Positions 1 through 8,429 of a DNA stretch of 64,000 bases are shown here, piece after piece (position 1 is the first letter of the stretch; the number at the start of each line of letters is the position of its first letter). A program made the position numbers and the translations under genes. The DNA comes from Chitinophagaceae bacterium (GTDB lineage Bacteria; Bacteroidota; Bacteroidia; Chitinophagales; UBA10324). The stretch is taken from positions 1,410,501 through 1,474,500 of the forward strand of contig JADKFU010000005.1 of assembly GCA_016717285.1 (NCBI GenBank). The letters run 5' to 3'. A model generated the notes under the pieces. That model saw only the letters and a program-made list of their open reading frames with translations, searched no databases and was not told where the DNA came from.

Positions 1-26
1 CTTCTAAAACTTGCATCAAAAAGATT

Positions 27-1511
27 ATGGCCAATAAATTATTTGTTACAAAATCAATAGCTAAGCTGCTTGAACAGGCAGATGGATCTTCCAATAAACT
101 GAAGCGTACATTAGGTATGTGGCACCTCGTGTTGCTTGGAATTGGTGCAATCATTGGTGCCGGCCTTTTTGTGAGAACCGCCGCTGCTGCCTCTGAACAC
201 GCCGGCGCTGCTGTAACACTTTCTTATGTACTTGCCGCAGTCGGATGTCTTTTCGCTGGACTTTGCTATGCGGAATTTGCATCCAGCATTCCAATTGCCG
301 GAAGTGCATATACTTATTCTTATGCTACACTCGGCGAATTCATTGCCTGGGTTATTGGTTGGGAATTGATTCTTGAATATGGATTAGGAGCTGCTACCGT
401 AGCCATTGCATGGTCGGAATACCTGAATAAACTGCTTGCTCATTTCAATATGACGATACCATTTGAATGGTGCCATTCCCCCTTGGAAGTAAGCCTTGAC
501 GGCTCCATGCATGGCATTATCAATCTGCCGGCAATACTGATACTTGGTCTTCTTTCCATGCTGCTCATCAGGGGCACCCAGCACTCTGCAACAATTAATG
601 CTTTTATCGTAGTGATTAAGGTGGCCATTGTTTTATTATTTATTCTCTTCGGATGGTCCTTCATCAACCCGCAAAATCACATTCCATTTATTCCACCTGC
701 CGGAACATACATCGATAAAGCCGGGGCTTCACATAATTTTGGTGGCTTCATGGGAATTCTGGCGGGAGCAGGCACTGTCTTTTTTGCTTTTATTGGTTTT
801 GATGCGGTCTCTACAGCGGCACAGGAATCAAAAAATCCGAAACGTGACATGCCGATTGGTATCCTGCTTTCTTTAGGTATCTGCACATTTCTATACATTT
901 TGTTTTCTTACGTTCTCACCGGTGTAGCATCTTATGAAGATTTCCGCAATGCGGGAAAAGAAGCTTCAGTAACCTATGCTATTCAAACATACATGCATGG
1001 TTATGGTTGGCTTGCAACTTTTATCACCGTCGCAATTCTGGCAGGATTTTCATCTGTAATACTGGTTATGTTGCTCGGACAATCAAGGGTTTTCTACTCA
1101 ATGTCACGCGATGGATTGGTTCCAAAAATATTTTCAGATATTCATCCGAAGTTCCATACGCCATGGAAATCTAACATGATTTTCTTTCTGTTCACCGGAC
1201 TTTTTGCAGCATTTCTTCCAGGCTCACTCACGGGTGATCTTACAAGTATCGGTACGCTGTCAGCCTTTTTATTGGTGAGTGCGGGAATTCTTGTGATTCG
1301 GAAAACACAACCGGATTTACCTCGCAGCTTTAAAACCCCATTTGTTCCCCTGGTTCCGATACTGGGTATTGTAACCTGCGGAGCTATGATGTTTGGTCTG
1401 GACAGATATACTTGGATTGGATTTCTGTGTTGGACCGGAATTGGTTTGATGGTGTACTTCCTTTACAGTCGTTATCACAGTATAGCGCAAAAGGATGCAT
1501 TAAAATCATGA
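27..1511 (+). CDS. APC-family amino acid permease
   Basis: This is an inner-membrane amino acid transporter of the APC superfamily, close to the YfnA/cationic amino acid transporter group. The 494-residue protein is hydrophobic throughout, with about 12-14 predicted membrane segments. The first membrane helix carries the glycine-rich GIGAIIGAGLF motif (residues about 38-48), which forms the substrate site in this family. A second family signature, FAFIGFDAVSTAAQE, lies near residues 250-265. The length is normal for the family. The ATG start leaves a short polar N-terminus of about 30 residues. No neighbour indicates the substrate, so the amino acid it carries cannot be named. The family assignment is secure. 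Confidence 0.92.
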   Translation: MANKLFVTKSIAKLLEQADGSSNKLKRTLGMWHLVLLGIGAIIGAGLFVRTAAAASEHAGAAVTLSYVLAAVGCLFAGLCYAEFASSIPIAGSAYTYSYATLGEFIAWVIGWELILEYGLGAATVAIAWSEYLNKLLAHFNMTIPFEWCHSPLEVSLDGSMHGIINLPAILILGLLSMLLIRGTQHSATINAFIVVIKVAIVLLFILFGWSFINPQNHIPFIPPAGTYIDKAGASHNFGGFMGILAGAGTVFFAFIGFDAVSTAAQESKNPKRDMPIGILLSLGICTFLYILFSYVLTGVASYEDFRNAGKEASVTYAIQTYMHGYGWLATFITVAILAGFSSVILVMLLGQSRVFYSMSRDGLVPKIFSDIHPKFHTPWKSNMIFFLFTGLFAAFLPGSLTGDLTSIGTLSAFLLVSAGILVIRKTQPDLPRSFKTPFVPLVPILGIVTCGAMMFGLDRYTWIGFLCWTGIGLMVYFLYSRYHSIAQKDALKS

Positions 1512-1570
1512 TGGCTTAAGTCATTGTTTCGTAAAGCGTTGATAAGAAATCAATTAAAATTAATTTTAAG

Positions 1571-1601
1571 TTTGGTTCAGTAAAAGGAAAGTTTATTTTT
1601 G
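1571..1601 (+). promoter_or_regulatory. Bacteroidota-type promoter for the exbB-tonB operon
   Basis: TTTG at 1571-1574 is followed after 19 nt by TATTTTTG at 1594-1601. This matches the Bacteroidota sigma consensus TTTG-N19-TAnnTTTG. It predicts a leader of roughly 45 nt before the ExbB start at 1654. Confidence 0.65.
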
Positions 1602-1653
1602 CAATCGCACTTTTAACACTTCATTAAAACTTCTAACCCAAAAATCTCTTCCA

Positions 1654-2448
1654 ATGATTAAAAAAGGTAGTTCTTCCGGTCTTTTTCCTGTTTTGGTGAT
1701 CATTACATGTTTGGTCATTGCTGTGGTTATTTACCAGTTTATTTTAGGTAATCCATCCAATTTTGTAGACGCAGAACGTGAAACGCCTAAGGCCGGAAAC
1801 ATTCAGGGCATCATGTTCAAAGGAGGATTTCTGGTGCCTGTAATTCTCACTATGCTTTTGATGGTTGTTGTATTTACCATTGAAAGATTATTGACGCTGT
1901 CAAAAGCAAATGGGTCTGGCAATCTTTCAAATTTTGTGAGAAAAGTGCAATTCAATCTTGCAAATGATAATATTGCTGATGCTGTAAAGGAGTGCGATCG
2001 TCAGAAAGGTTCAGTAGCCAATGTGATTAAGAGTGGCTTGAAAATGTATAGTGAAATGGAGAACGACCGCGATCTAAGTAAAGAGCAAAAATTGTTGGCT
2101 ATTCAAAAGGAAATTGAAGAAGCTACCTCACTTGAATTGCCTATGCTTCAGAAAAATCTTCCCTTCATTGCAACCATTGCACCACTTGGAACATTGGGTG
2201 GTTTGATTGGAACTGTATTAGGTATGATCAGGGCCTTCGCAGCAATGGGACAATCAGGCGCTGCCGATTCCGTAGCACTTTCTGTAGGTATTTCTGAAGC
2301 CCTTGTTAACACAGCTACCGGTATTATCACTTCAGCACTGGCAATTATTGCATACAATTATTTCTCCAACAGAATCGATTCACTTACCTATCTCATTGAT
2401 GAAGCAGGTTACAGCATTACGAACACATTTGCATCACGTCACAAATAA
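1654..2448 (+). CDS. exbB: ExbB/TolQ/MotA-type proton channel
   Basis: This is the inner-membrane proton-channel subunit of the TonB energising complex. The 264-residue protein has an N-terminal membrane segment (about residues 11-31), a second one (about 55-78), a long cytoplasmic domain, and the conserved paired helices of the MotA_ExbB family. The first of that pair contains the TIAPLGTLGGLIGTVLGMI signature (about 172-190) and the second lies at about 212-235. The extra N-terminal segment ahead of the usual three-helix core is common in Bacteroidota. It is the first gene of an operon with two ExbD genes and TonB (14-nt gap to the next gene), preceded by a good promoter at 1571-1601. ExbB is preferred over TolQ because TonB is in the same operon and no Tol/Pal genes are present. 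Confidence 0.9.
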   Translation: MIKKGSSSGLFPVLVIITCLVIAVVIYQFILGNPSNFVDAERETPKAGNIQGIMFKGGFLVPVILTMLLMVVVFTIERLLTLSKANGSGNLSNFVRKVQFNLANDNIADAVKECDRQKGSVANVIKSGLKMYSEMENDRDLSKEQKLLAIQKEIEEATSLELPMLQKNLPFIATIAPLGTLGGLIGTVLGMIRAFAAMGQSGAADSVALSVGISEALVNTATGIITSALAIIAYNYFSNRIDSLTYLIDEAGYSITNTFASRHK

Positions 2449-2461
2449 CTAAGTAAGTACG

Positions 2462-3088
2462 ATGTCAAAAGTAAAAATGCCAAAAACAAGTGTCTCTATC
2501 GACATGACGCCGATGGTTGACATGGCTTTTCTGCTGGTAACCTTTTTCATTCTCACTACCCAGTTTCGTCCTGATGAACCCGTTTCGGTGAGCACTCCAA
2601 CGTCTACATCTACTGCTACTATTCCGGAAAAGGGAGTGGTAACAATTACTGTAGCAAATGATGGACGTATCTTTTTTGATCTTGATAACCAAAATAGCCG
2701 TAAGTCGCTGATTCAGAAAATGGCAGAGACCTATGGAATAACATTTACCGTAGATCAGCAAAATGCTTTTGCAACCGGATCAAGTATTGGAATACCAATG
2801 GGATCTATGCAGGGCTATCTCAACTTATCAGCTGAAGACAGGAAAAAGGTTCAGCAACCCGGAATACCTGTCGATTCAACAATGAACCTGTCAAATGAGT
2901 TAGGAGTTTGGTTGATTAACGCACGAATCGCCGGCAGTAATCCGGTAATTCTGATTAAAGGAGATGCTCAGTCTAATTATTCCGCAGTAGAAAACGTTAT
3001 AAAGACTTTGCAAAACAGAAAAGTATTGCGTTTTGGGTTGATCACATCCGATGAAGCAATGCCAACAACCACAGCACAGTTAAAATAA
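2462..3088 (+). CDS. exbD: ExbD/TolR-family protein (first copy)
   Basis: This is the periplasm-facing partner of ExbB that couples proton flow to TonB. The 208-residue protein begins with a short cytoplasmic segment, followed by one membrane helix starting at the family motif IDMTPMVDMAFLLVTFF (about residues 13-29). That motif contains the conserved membrane aspartate. The periplasmic part is longer than in E. coli ExbD (about 140 residues) and carries an insertion rich in Ser, Thr and Gly. The gene lies 14 nt after exbB and 6 nt before a second ExbD gene. Paired, diverged ExbD genes are usual in Bacteroidota TonB operons and may form a heteromeric complex (inference). Confidence 0.9.
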   Translation: MSKVKMPKTSVSIDMTPMVDMAFLLVTFFILTTQFRPDEPVSVSTPTSTSTATIPEKGVVTITVANDGRIFFDLDNQNSRKSLIQKMAETYGITFTVDQQNAFATGSSIGIPMGSMQGYLNLSAEDRKKVQQPGIPVDSTMNLSNELGVWLINARIAGSNPVILIKGDAQSNYSAVENVIKTLQNRKVLRFGLITSDEAMPTTTAQLK

Positions 3089-3094
3089 AAAAAA

Positions 3095-3643
3095 ATGGCT
3101 GAATTAGGCGAAAGTGGCGACGTCCATAAAGGCAAAGGGAAAAAGAGAGGTGGCGTTAGAGCTAAGAAAATTTCTACCAGGATTGATATGACTCCGATGG
3201 TGGATCTGGGCTTTTTGCTGGTAACATTTTTTATTCTTACCACTACCATGCAAAAGCCAAAAGCAATGCAGGTGGTGATGCCGGATAAAGCTGACACAAC
3301 CAAGCATGAAGAAGAATCCAAGATTCGCGAATCTGAAGCAATGACCTTGCTGCTTGGCGAAAACGATAAAATCTTTTATTACTTCGGAAACCAGGATCCT
3401 GTGGTGGAAGTAACAAATTTTAAAGGCATTCGAAAACTGCTGATTGATAGCTATAATTCAGTTTTGAGTTTGCAACGGCAGAATGGCTGGAAGACAAATG
3501 GTGTGTATGTTTTGATTAAACCCACCAAAAATTCAAAGTATACAAACCTTGTGGACATACTCGATGAAATGAAAATTGCAGAGATCAAATCTTTTGCAAT
3601 TGTGGATGTTACTCCGGAAGAATTGGAAATGATTCCAAAATAA
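3095..3643 (+). CDS. exbD: ExbD/TolR-family protein (second copy)
   Basis: This is the second ExbD-like subunit, 182 residues long. It starts with a strongly basic cytoplasmic tail of about 25 residues (KGKGKKRGGVRAKK), then the membrane motif IDMTPMVDLGFLLVTFF, which matches the first copy almost exactly. The periplasmic domain is quite different from the first copy and ends in the usual alpha/beta fold with a conserved LVDILDEMK helix. The membrane Asp is retained in both copies, so both could take part in proton coupling. It sits 6 nt after the first ExbD gene and about 50 nt before tonB. Confidence 0.9.
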   Translation: MAELGESGDVHKGKGKKRGGVRAKKISTRIDMTPMVDLGFLLVTFFILTTTMQKPKAMQVVMPDKADTTKHEEESKIRESEAMTLLLGENDKIFYYFGNQDPVVEVTNFKGIRKLLIDSYNSVLSLQRQNGWKTNGVYVLIKPTKNSKYTNLVDILDEMKIAEIKSFAIVDVTPEELEMIPK

Positions 3644-3695
3644 TTTTGTGGAAAGCTGACACGTTTTGCATCTTACTGATGAAAAACCTAAAAAC

Positions 3696-4496
3696 ATGGA
3701 TGCACAGAAAATCTTAACCGCGGATCTAAATGATCTTGTTTTTGAAGGAAGGAATAAAAGTTACGGCGCCTATGATCTCAGGAAGCGGTACGGCAAACAC
3801 ATTATTATGGCGTTGCTTATTTCTACCGGAATTTATCTTGTTGCTTTCATAGCACCTTACCTGATTACTTTGCTTACACCTGAAGCAAAAGTAGAACCCA
3901 GGAAAGAAATTAAATACACGGAACTTTCTGAACCGCCTCCTATTGATAAGAATACACCACCGCCTCCACCTCCTGATTTACCACCACCACCGCCCAAAAC
4001 CATTAAATTCACCCCACCTGTAATTAAGCCGGATGAAGAAGTGAAGGACGAAGATATTCCACCACCGGTAGAAGAGTTGCAGCAGGCAGAAATTTCTACT
4101 GCAACTGAAGTGGATCCCAATGCAACTTATGATTTCAGCGCGCAGGAAACACAGGTGGTGGAAGAGAAGAAGCCGGAGATATTTATGTATGTAGAACAAA
4201 TGCCTGAATTTCCCGGAGGCCAAACGGAGCTGATTAAATATTTGCAAAAGAATCTCCGTTATCCTGCCGCTGCCCGTGAAAATGGAATTGAGGGCAAAGT
4301 GGTCTTGCAATTTGTTGTGGACGAAGGCGGAAGGATTTCTGACTTGCAGGTAGTCCGTGATATCGGCGGCGGTTGTGCGGAAGAAGCAGAGCGGGTTGTC
4401 AGGAATATGCCGCCCTGGAAGCCGGGAAAACAAAATGGAAATGCTGTTAAGGTATATTTCAAGCTGCCGGTTACCTTTAAGTTAGGTACAGAATAA
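3696..4496 (+). CDS. tonB: TonB energy transducer
   Basis: TonB spans the periplasm and passes ExbB/ExbD energy to outer-membrane receptors. The 266-residue protein has a cytoplasmic N-terminus of the Bacteroidota type (GRNKSYGAYDLRKRY), one membrane helix (about residues 39-60), a proline-rich periplasmic spacer with runs of Pro around residues 90-112, and a C-terminal TonB domain in the last 90 residues. That domain starts at MPEFPGGQTELIKYL and includes the typical YPAAARENGIEGKVVLQF stretch. The ATG at 3696 is chosen over an in-frame TTG ten codons upstream, because family members start at this point. It completes an exbB-exbD-exbD-tonB operon. Confidence 0.93.
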   Translation: MDAQKILTADLNDLVFEGRNKSYGAYDLRKRYGKHIIMALLISTGIYLVAFIAPYLITLLTPEAKVEPRKEIKYTELSEPPPIDKNTPPPPPPDLPPPPPKTIKFTPPVIKPDEEVKDEDIPPPVEELQQAEISTATEVDPNATYDFSAQETQVVEEKKPEIFMYVEQMPEFPGGQTELIKYLQKNLRYPAAARENGIEGKVVLQFVVDEGGRISDLQVVRDIGGGCAEEAERVVRNMPPWKPGKQNGNAVKVYFKLPVTFKLGTE

Positions 4497-4516
4497 TTCT
4501 AAATCACCAAGGTTTT

Positions 4517-4702
4517 TTGAAACCGGTTTTAATTGCCTTCCACCTGTTCATGATCATCTTCTACATGGGGGTGGGAGGCAGTTTAATATTCAGTGATGTT
4601 TTTCCTGATTTCTCCGGCACTGCCAGAAATATTTTAGGCGCCGTGCTGATTGTTTTCTCTCTCTATCGTTGCATCTTACTCTATAAAAAAATGAATTCAT
4701 GA
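4517..4702 (+). CDS. Small two-helix membrane protein in the TonB operon
   Basis: This 61-residue protein has two hydrophobic segments (about residues 3-25 and 36-54) and a basic end. I do not recognise the family. Support comes from position: it fills the only gap between tonB (20 nt upstream) and the PstS-like gene, and its TGA overlaps the next ATG as ATGA, which suggests translational coupling. No ATG is available at the proper place, so the start is a TTG at 4517. It may be an accessory subunit of the ExbB/ExbD/TonB complex or of the following lipoprotein, but that is inference from the operon only. Confidence 0.6.
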   Translation: MKPVLIAFHLFMIIFYMGVGGSLIFSDVFPDFSGTARNILGAVLIVFSLYRCILLYKKMNS

Positions 4703-5673
4703 GGATGGCTGGCATTTGGTTTCGCAGGCGCCTCGTGTTGTCAATCACATTGATAGTTGCAATCTCGGGTTCAATTGCCTGCAAGAATAAGCATGAAAAA
4801 CCCTCATCACAATCCGATAATCCATCTTCCGGGCATATTGAAATAGTTGCGGATGAATCATTCGCACCTCTTTTGCAGGACGAGATAACTAACTTCTCTC
4901 AAATTTATAAGGATACAAAAATCGATGTGAGGTTTCTTCCTGAATTAAAGATGACTACTGAGTTTTTTGGTCACGAAAACGTACGCCTGATGGTCATTGC
5001 GCGGCGTTTGTATGAGGATGAAAAGTTGTATTTTGAAAAGATGGGATTACCGCCACGTGAAACCAAAATTGCCATTGATGCAGTCGCATTTATTATCCAT
5101 CCTTCTAATGTGGACACACAACTTACCTACGAACAGGTACAAGGCATCATGAGCGGAAAGATTAATTCATGGAAGGAAATCAATGCTAAATCACCATTAA
5201 GTAAAATTTCTCTTGTTTTTGATAATCAGCAATCAAGTACCATTCGGTTTCTCAATGATAAATTGATGGAGGGGCAGCCACTTACAAAGCAGGCATTTGC
5301 AGTGAAATCAAACCCTGAAGTGATAAATTATGTGGAAAATAATCCATCATCGATTGGGGTGGTTGGTGTTGGCTGGCTGAGCAAAATGGATAACTCCATG
5401 ATCGGGAAGTTTCCGGCAGAAATCAGAGTAGTCGCAATTTCAGCAAAAGCAAAACCGGATACGTATTATTTGCCTGAAAAACGATTCCTTTATTCGCTGC
5501 AATATCCTTTTCTTCGTGAACTGTTTATCATCAGTCAGGAAAAGCATTCAGGGCTGGGCACAGGGTTTGCAACATACGTTGCTTCTGATGAAGGTCAGCG
5601 CATTGTACAACGTTCCGGATTGCTTCCGATAGACAAGGCGGTAAGGATCATTGAGTTAAAAGATAAATTTTAG
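4699..5673 (+). CDS. PstS-like substrate-binding lipoprotein
   Basis: This is a periplasmic-binding-protein type 2 fold of the phosphate-binding PstS group, 324 residues long. A signal peptide ends in a lipobox (SGSIAC, Cys about residue 28), so it should be membrane-anchored. The core shows the PstS pattern: an opening strand IEIVADESFAPLL, the segment VAFIIHPSNVDTQLTYEQVQGIMSG, and a C-terminal YPFLRELFIIS stretch. The canonical phosphate-contact Ser-Gly-Thr loop appears here as QQSSTIRF, so the true ligand is uncertain. No pstCAB or phoU genes are nearby. Instead the gene overlaps the small membrane gene by 4 nt and precedes a TPR protein, which suggests a role tied to the TonB complex rather than an ABC importer (inference). 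Confidence 0.8.
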   Translation: MRMAGIWFRRRLVLSITLIVAISGSIACKNKHEKPSSQSDNPSSGHIEIVADESFAPLLQDEITNFSQIYKDTKIDVRFLPELKMTTEFFGHENVRLMVIARRLYEDEKLYFEKMGLPPRETKIAIDAVAFIIHPSNVDTQLTYEQVQGIMSGKINSWKEINAKSPLSKISLVFDNQQSSTIRFLNDKLMEGQPLTKQAFAVKSNPEVINYVENNPSSIGVVGVGWLSKMDNSMIGKFPAEIRVVAISAKAKPDTYYLPEKRFLYSLQYPFLRELFIISQEKHSGLGTGFATYVASDEGQRIVQRSGLLPIDKAVRIIELKDKF

Positions 5674-5703
5674 TTTTTTTTAAGTTTAAAATCAATCAGT
5701 AAA

Positions 5704-7617
5704 ATGAAAATCAGGGTAACGGTTGCAGTTTTGTTGTTGTATGTTTTTACTACTTCAGCGCAAACCACGGAAGATGGCATCAAAGCAATTGATTATGAAA
5801 ATTATGGCACCGCAAAACGGATATTTAATCAACTCATTCGCCAAAATCCGCTTGATGCAAGAAACTATTATTACCTGGGCCAGGCACATAACTGGCTGGG
5901 CCAGCTTGATTCTGCGAGGATAGCGTATAGTGCAGGAGCTGCTGCTGATCCAAAAAGTATTTACAATTTTGTCGGATTAGGCCGAAGCTTTCTTGATCAG
6001 AATAATACATTGAAAGCAAAAGAAAATTTTGATCGCGCACAAAGTCTCACTTCATCAAAGGATATTTTGCAATACGTGCTCCTGGCAGATGCCTATTCGA
6101 GCGGATTACATCCAAACTATCAGGAAGCTGTTAACCTGCTGAATAAGGCCATTACCATTAGCAATAAATCTGCAGATGTTTATTGGCAACTAGGTTTGGC
6201 GCATGAAGGAATGGGCAAGGGTGGAGAGGCTGTTTCTGCATATGAAAGGGCTGCAGAATTAAATCCTACGATGGCTAAAGCATACATACGAACAGGCGTA
6301 ATCTGGCGATTGGCAAGAAACTATAACCAATCACTTGCTTCGTTTCAGAAAGGACTACAGGCAGATCAGAATTTTCCGCCCGCATACCGGGAAATGGCAG
6401 AGTTGTATTTCTATACCGGTCAGTTTGATAAAGCAAAGGAAGACTACGCAAAATATCTTGATCTGGCAGATAAGAATGACTACACTCAATTCCGATATGC
6501 ACAGTATTTGTTTCTGACCAAGGACTATCAGGGGTCATTAGCAATTCTTGATGCGCTGAGATCGAGGATCGATATTCCTGTTATGTACCGCCTTTCGGCA
6601 TATTCAAACTATGAATCAGGAAATTATGATAAGGGACTGGAGCAGATAAGAACTTTTTTTGTGAAAGCTGATACTGCTAAAGTGCTTCCGTCTGACTATG
6701 AATATTACGCGAAGTTGCTATCAAAAACCGGTCAGGATTCTTTAGCAATATTGAACTACCTGCAAGCCATTGAGCTGGACAGCACCAAGTTTCCCTTCTA
6801 TAATGATATCGGTGCGATTTATTTTCTGGAAAAAAAATACCTCGATGCGGCAAATGCTTATCAGAAAAAAGTAACAGCCTCAAAGAGGGATGCCACGCTG
6901 CAGGATTATTTTAACGTAGGTAAGTCAGCTTACTTTGCCAAGGAATTCCAAATGGCTGATACCGCTTTCGCCACGATGTCTGAAATAAATAAACAATGGC
7001 CCATCAGCTATTTCTGGCGTGCGCGTGTGATGACTAATCTGGATAATCCAGATTCTGCAAAGGGTTTAGCGGCTCCTTATTATTTACAGGTAATTGAAAG
7101 AGCAATTACAGATACTGTGAAATTTAAAAAGGAATTGATGGAGTCCTATAAATACCTCGGTGATATTAATGCATTAAAAGAGAATTATGGAGTTTCGTTA
7201 TATTATTATAATAAATATATGGCCCTTGATCCTTCAAACCAGGAGGTGCCGAAAACTGTGGAGTCTGTGAAAGCCCTTTATAAAAATGGTTCTGCATCAG
7301 TTCTCCCACTCTCAAAAGATGATCATGGATTTTATGTGATTCCCACTACGCTTAATAATGCATCGATCAGCTTTGTATTTGATCCGGCTCTTTCAGGAAT
7401 TGCCGTAACCAGCGAGGCTGCCGGCCAGTATTTTGGAAGCAGTAGTAATAAGAATGTGCTGGTGCCGGACCAAATAAAAATCGCGGGTCGTACAGTGAAA
7501 AATCCTAAAATATTGGTGGATGCGAATCTAATCGCTTCTGCGGTAATCGGTCCGGATGCTTTAAGTCAATTTAATATCATTTTTGACTATTCTTCCGGCT
7601 CATTGATTTTGCGTTAA
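5704..7617 (+). CDS. Exported TPR protein with C-terminal retropepsin-like (degenerate) domain
   Basis: This 637-residue exported protein has a signal peptide ending near residue 20 (TTSAQ), followed by a long array of tetratricopeptide repeats to about residue 530. Typical TPR lines include YYYLGQAHNWLGQLDSA and VYWQLGLAHEGMGKGGEA. The last 100 residues resemble a clan AA (retropepsin-like) aspartic protease fold: a strand ending in FVFDPALSG where active members have D-T/S-G-A/S, then IKIAGRTVKNPKI, then a GPDALSQFNIIFDY segment like the usual G-x-DxLxxF. The first Asp (residue 560) is kept but the Thr-Gly-Ala is lost, so it is probably inactive. It lies 30 nt after the PstS-like gene and is the last gene of the operon, ahead of a strong terminator. 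Confidence 0.82.
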   Translation: MKIRVTVAVLLLYVFTTSAQTTEDGIKAIDYENYGTAKRIFNQLIRQNPLDARNYYYLGQAHNWLGQLDSARIAYSAGAAADPKSIYNFVGLGRSFLDQNNTLKAKENFDRAQSLTSSKDILQYVLLADAYSSGLHPNYQEAVNLLNKAITISNKSADVYWQLGLAHEGMGKGGEAVSAYERAAELNPTMAKAYIRTGVIWRLARNYNQSLASFQKGLQADQNFPPAYREMAELYFYTGQFDKAKEDYAKYLDLADKNDYTQFRYAQYLFLTKDYQGSLAILDALRSRIDIPVMYRLSAYSNYESGNYDKGLEQIRTFFVKADTAKVLPSDYEYYAKLLSKTGQDSLAILNYLQAIELDSTKFPFYNDIGAIYFLEKKYLDAANAYQKKVTASKRDATLQDYFNVGKSAYFAKEFQMADTAFATMSEINKQWPISYFWRARVMTNLDNPDSAKGLAAPYYLQVIERAITDTVKFKKELMESYKYLGDINALKENYGVSLYYYNKYMALDPSNQEVPKTVESVKALYKNGSASVLPLSKDDHGFYVIPTTLNNASISFVFDPALSGIAVTSEAAGQYFGSSSNKNVLVPDQIKIAGRTVKNPKILVDANLIASAVIGPDALSQFNIIFDYSSGSLILR

Positions 7618-7629
7618 AAGACATTTCGC

Positions 7630-7670
7630 AAAAAAAGTCCCGTTAGCAAACAAGTAGCGGGACTTTTTTT
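7630..7670. terminator. Bidirectional intrinsic terminator
   Basis: The inverted repeat GTCCCG (7637-7642) and CGGGAC (7658-7663) is flanked by an A-run on the left and T7 on the right. It lies between convergent genes (TPR protein and efp) and can serve both strands. Confidence 0.85.
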
Positions 7671-7713
7671 ACTTGAGATTCAAGCCTGATTTAATTTTAA
7701 AAATGGGATTCAT

Positions 7714-8280
7714 TCAGGATTTAACTCTTTCCACATATTCTCCTGTACGGGTGTCTATTTTTACTTTGGTTCCGGTTTCAACAAAAAGAGGAACATGAAT
7801 TTCTGCTCCGGTTTCAACGGTTGCCCGCTTCAACGGATTATTGGCGGTATCACCTTTTACACCGGGTTCTGAATACGTGATTTCCAGTACTACAAAAGGA
7901 GGCAATTCACAGGAGAGAGGTTTGTCTGTTTCGGAATGAAAAGAAATTTCAACTTCCTGACCTTCCTTGATAAATTCATGTCCGGTAACCATTTCCTGAT
8001 CTAAGGTTACTTGCTCAAAAGTATTCTGGTCCATGAAGTTGTATCCACTGTCATCTTTATAAAGAAATTGATATTTCTTGCGCTCTACTCGAACAGGATT
8101 AATGGTTTCTCCTGAATTCCAGGTTTGATCAACAACTTTTCCGCTGGTAACACTCTTCAACTTTGTACGGATAAATGCACCGCCCTTTCCGGGTTTCACG
8201 TGTTGAAAGTCAACAATAGTGTACAAATCGTTTTTATATTCAATCGTTAATCCTTTTTTTATGTCTTGTGTTGTGGCCAT
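7714..8280 (-). CDS. efp: Translation elongation factor P
   Basis: EF-P enters the ribosomal E site and relieves stalling at polyproline stretches. The 188-residue length and three-domain OB-fold layout are normal. The acceptor lysine of the domain I loop is present at residue 32 in KPGKGGAFIRTKLK, which matches the Lys34 region of the E. coli protein. No EpmA/EpmB modification genes are seen nearby, so the modification type is unknown. The gene lies about 150 nt downstream of fabH on the same strand. Polyproline-rich proteins such as the TonB at 3.7 kb are plausible clients (inference). Confidence 0.96.
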   Translation of the reverse strand: MATTQDIKKGLTIEYKNDLYTIVDFQHVKPGKGGAFIRTKLKSVTSGKVVDQTWNSGETINPVRVERKKYQFLYKDDSGYNFMDQNTFEQVTLDQEMVTGHEFIKEGQEVEISFHSETDKPLSCELPPFVVLEITYSEPGVKGDTANNPLKRATVETGAEIHVPLFVETGTKVKIDTRTGEYVERVKS

Positions 8281-8363
8281 TTCGTGGGTAGCGGGTAGTA
8301 GTAGTAGTGAGTGTTAAGTAGAGTAGTGATTTGCTGTGTATAATTATCAATTCAGTTTCCTCA

Positions 8364-8391
8364 GTCTTTAGTCTTTAGTATTTCGTATTTC
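8364..8391. repeat. Heptamer tandem repeat (GTCTTTA/GTATTTC)
   Basis: Four 7-bp units in a row lie in the 149-nt fabH-efp intergenic gap: GTCTTTA at 8364 and 8371, then GTATTTC at 8378 and 8385. The same gap holds a short TAG triplet run (near 8294-8305). No promoter box is visible here. The heptamer resembles those near 52.5 kb and 61.46 kb. Confidence 0.6.
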
Positions 8392-8429
8392 TTCCATCTG
8401 CTTATAGTATGACGTTAAATAATCACTTC

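Noticed and set aside
3978..4433. 151-codon minus-strand frame across tonB
   Set aside because: It is antisense to the well-supported TonB gene and has no recognisable domain.
4699..5673. Phosphate ABC importer (pst) operon
   Set aside because: No pstA, pstB, pstC or phoU genes are present. The protein is a stand-alone PstS-like lipoprotein.
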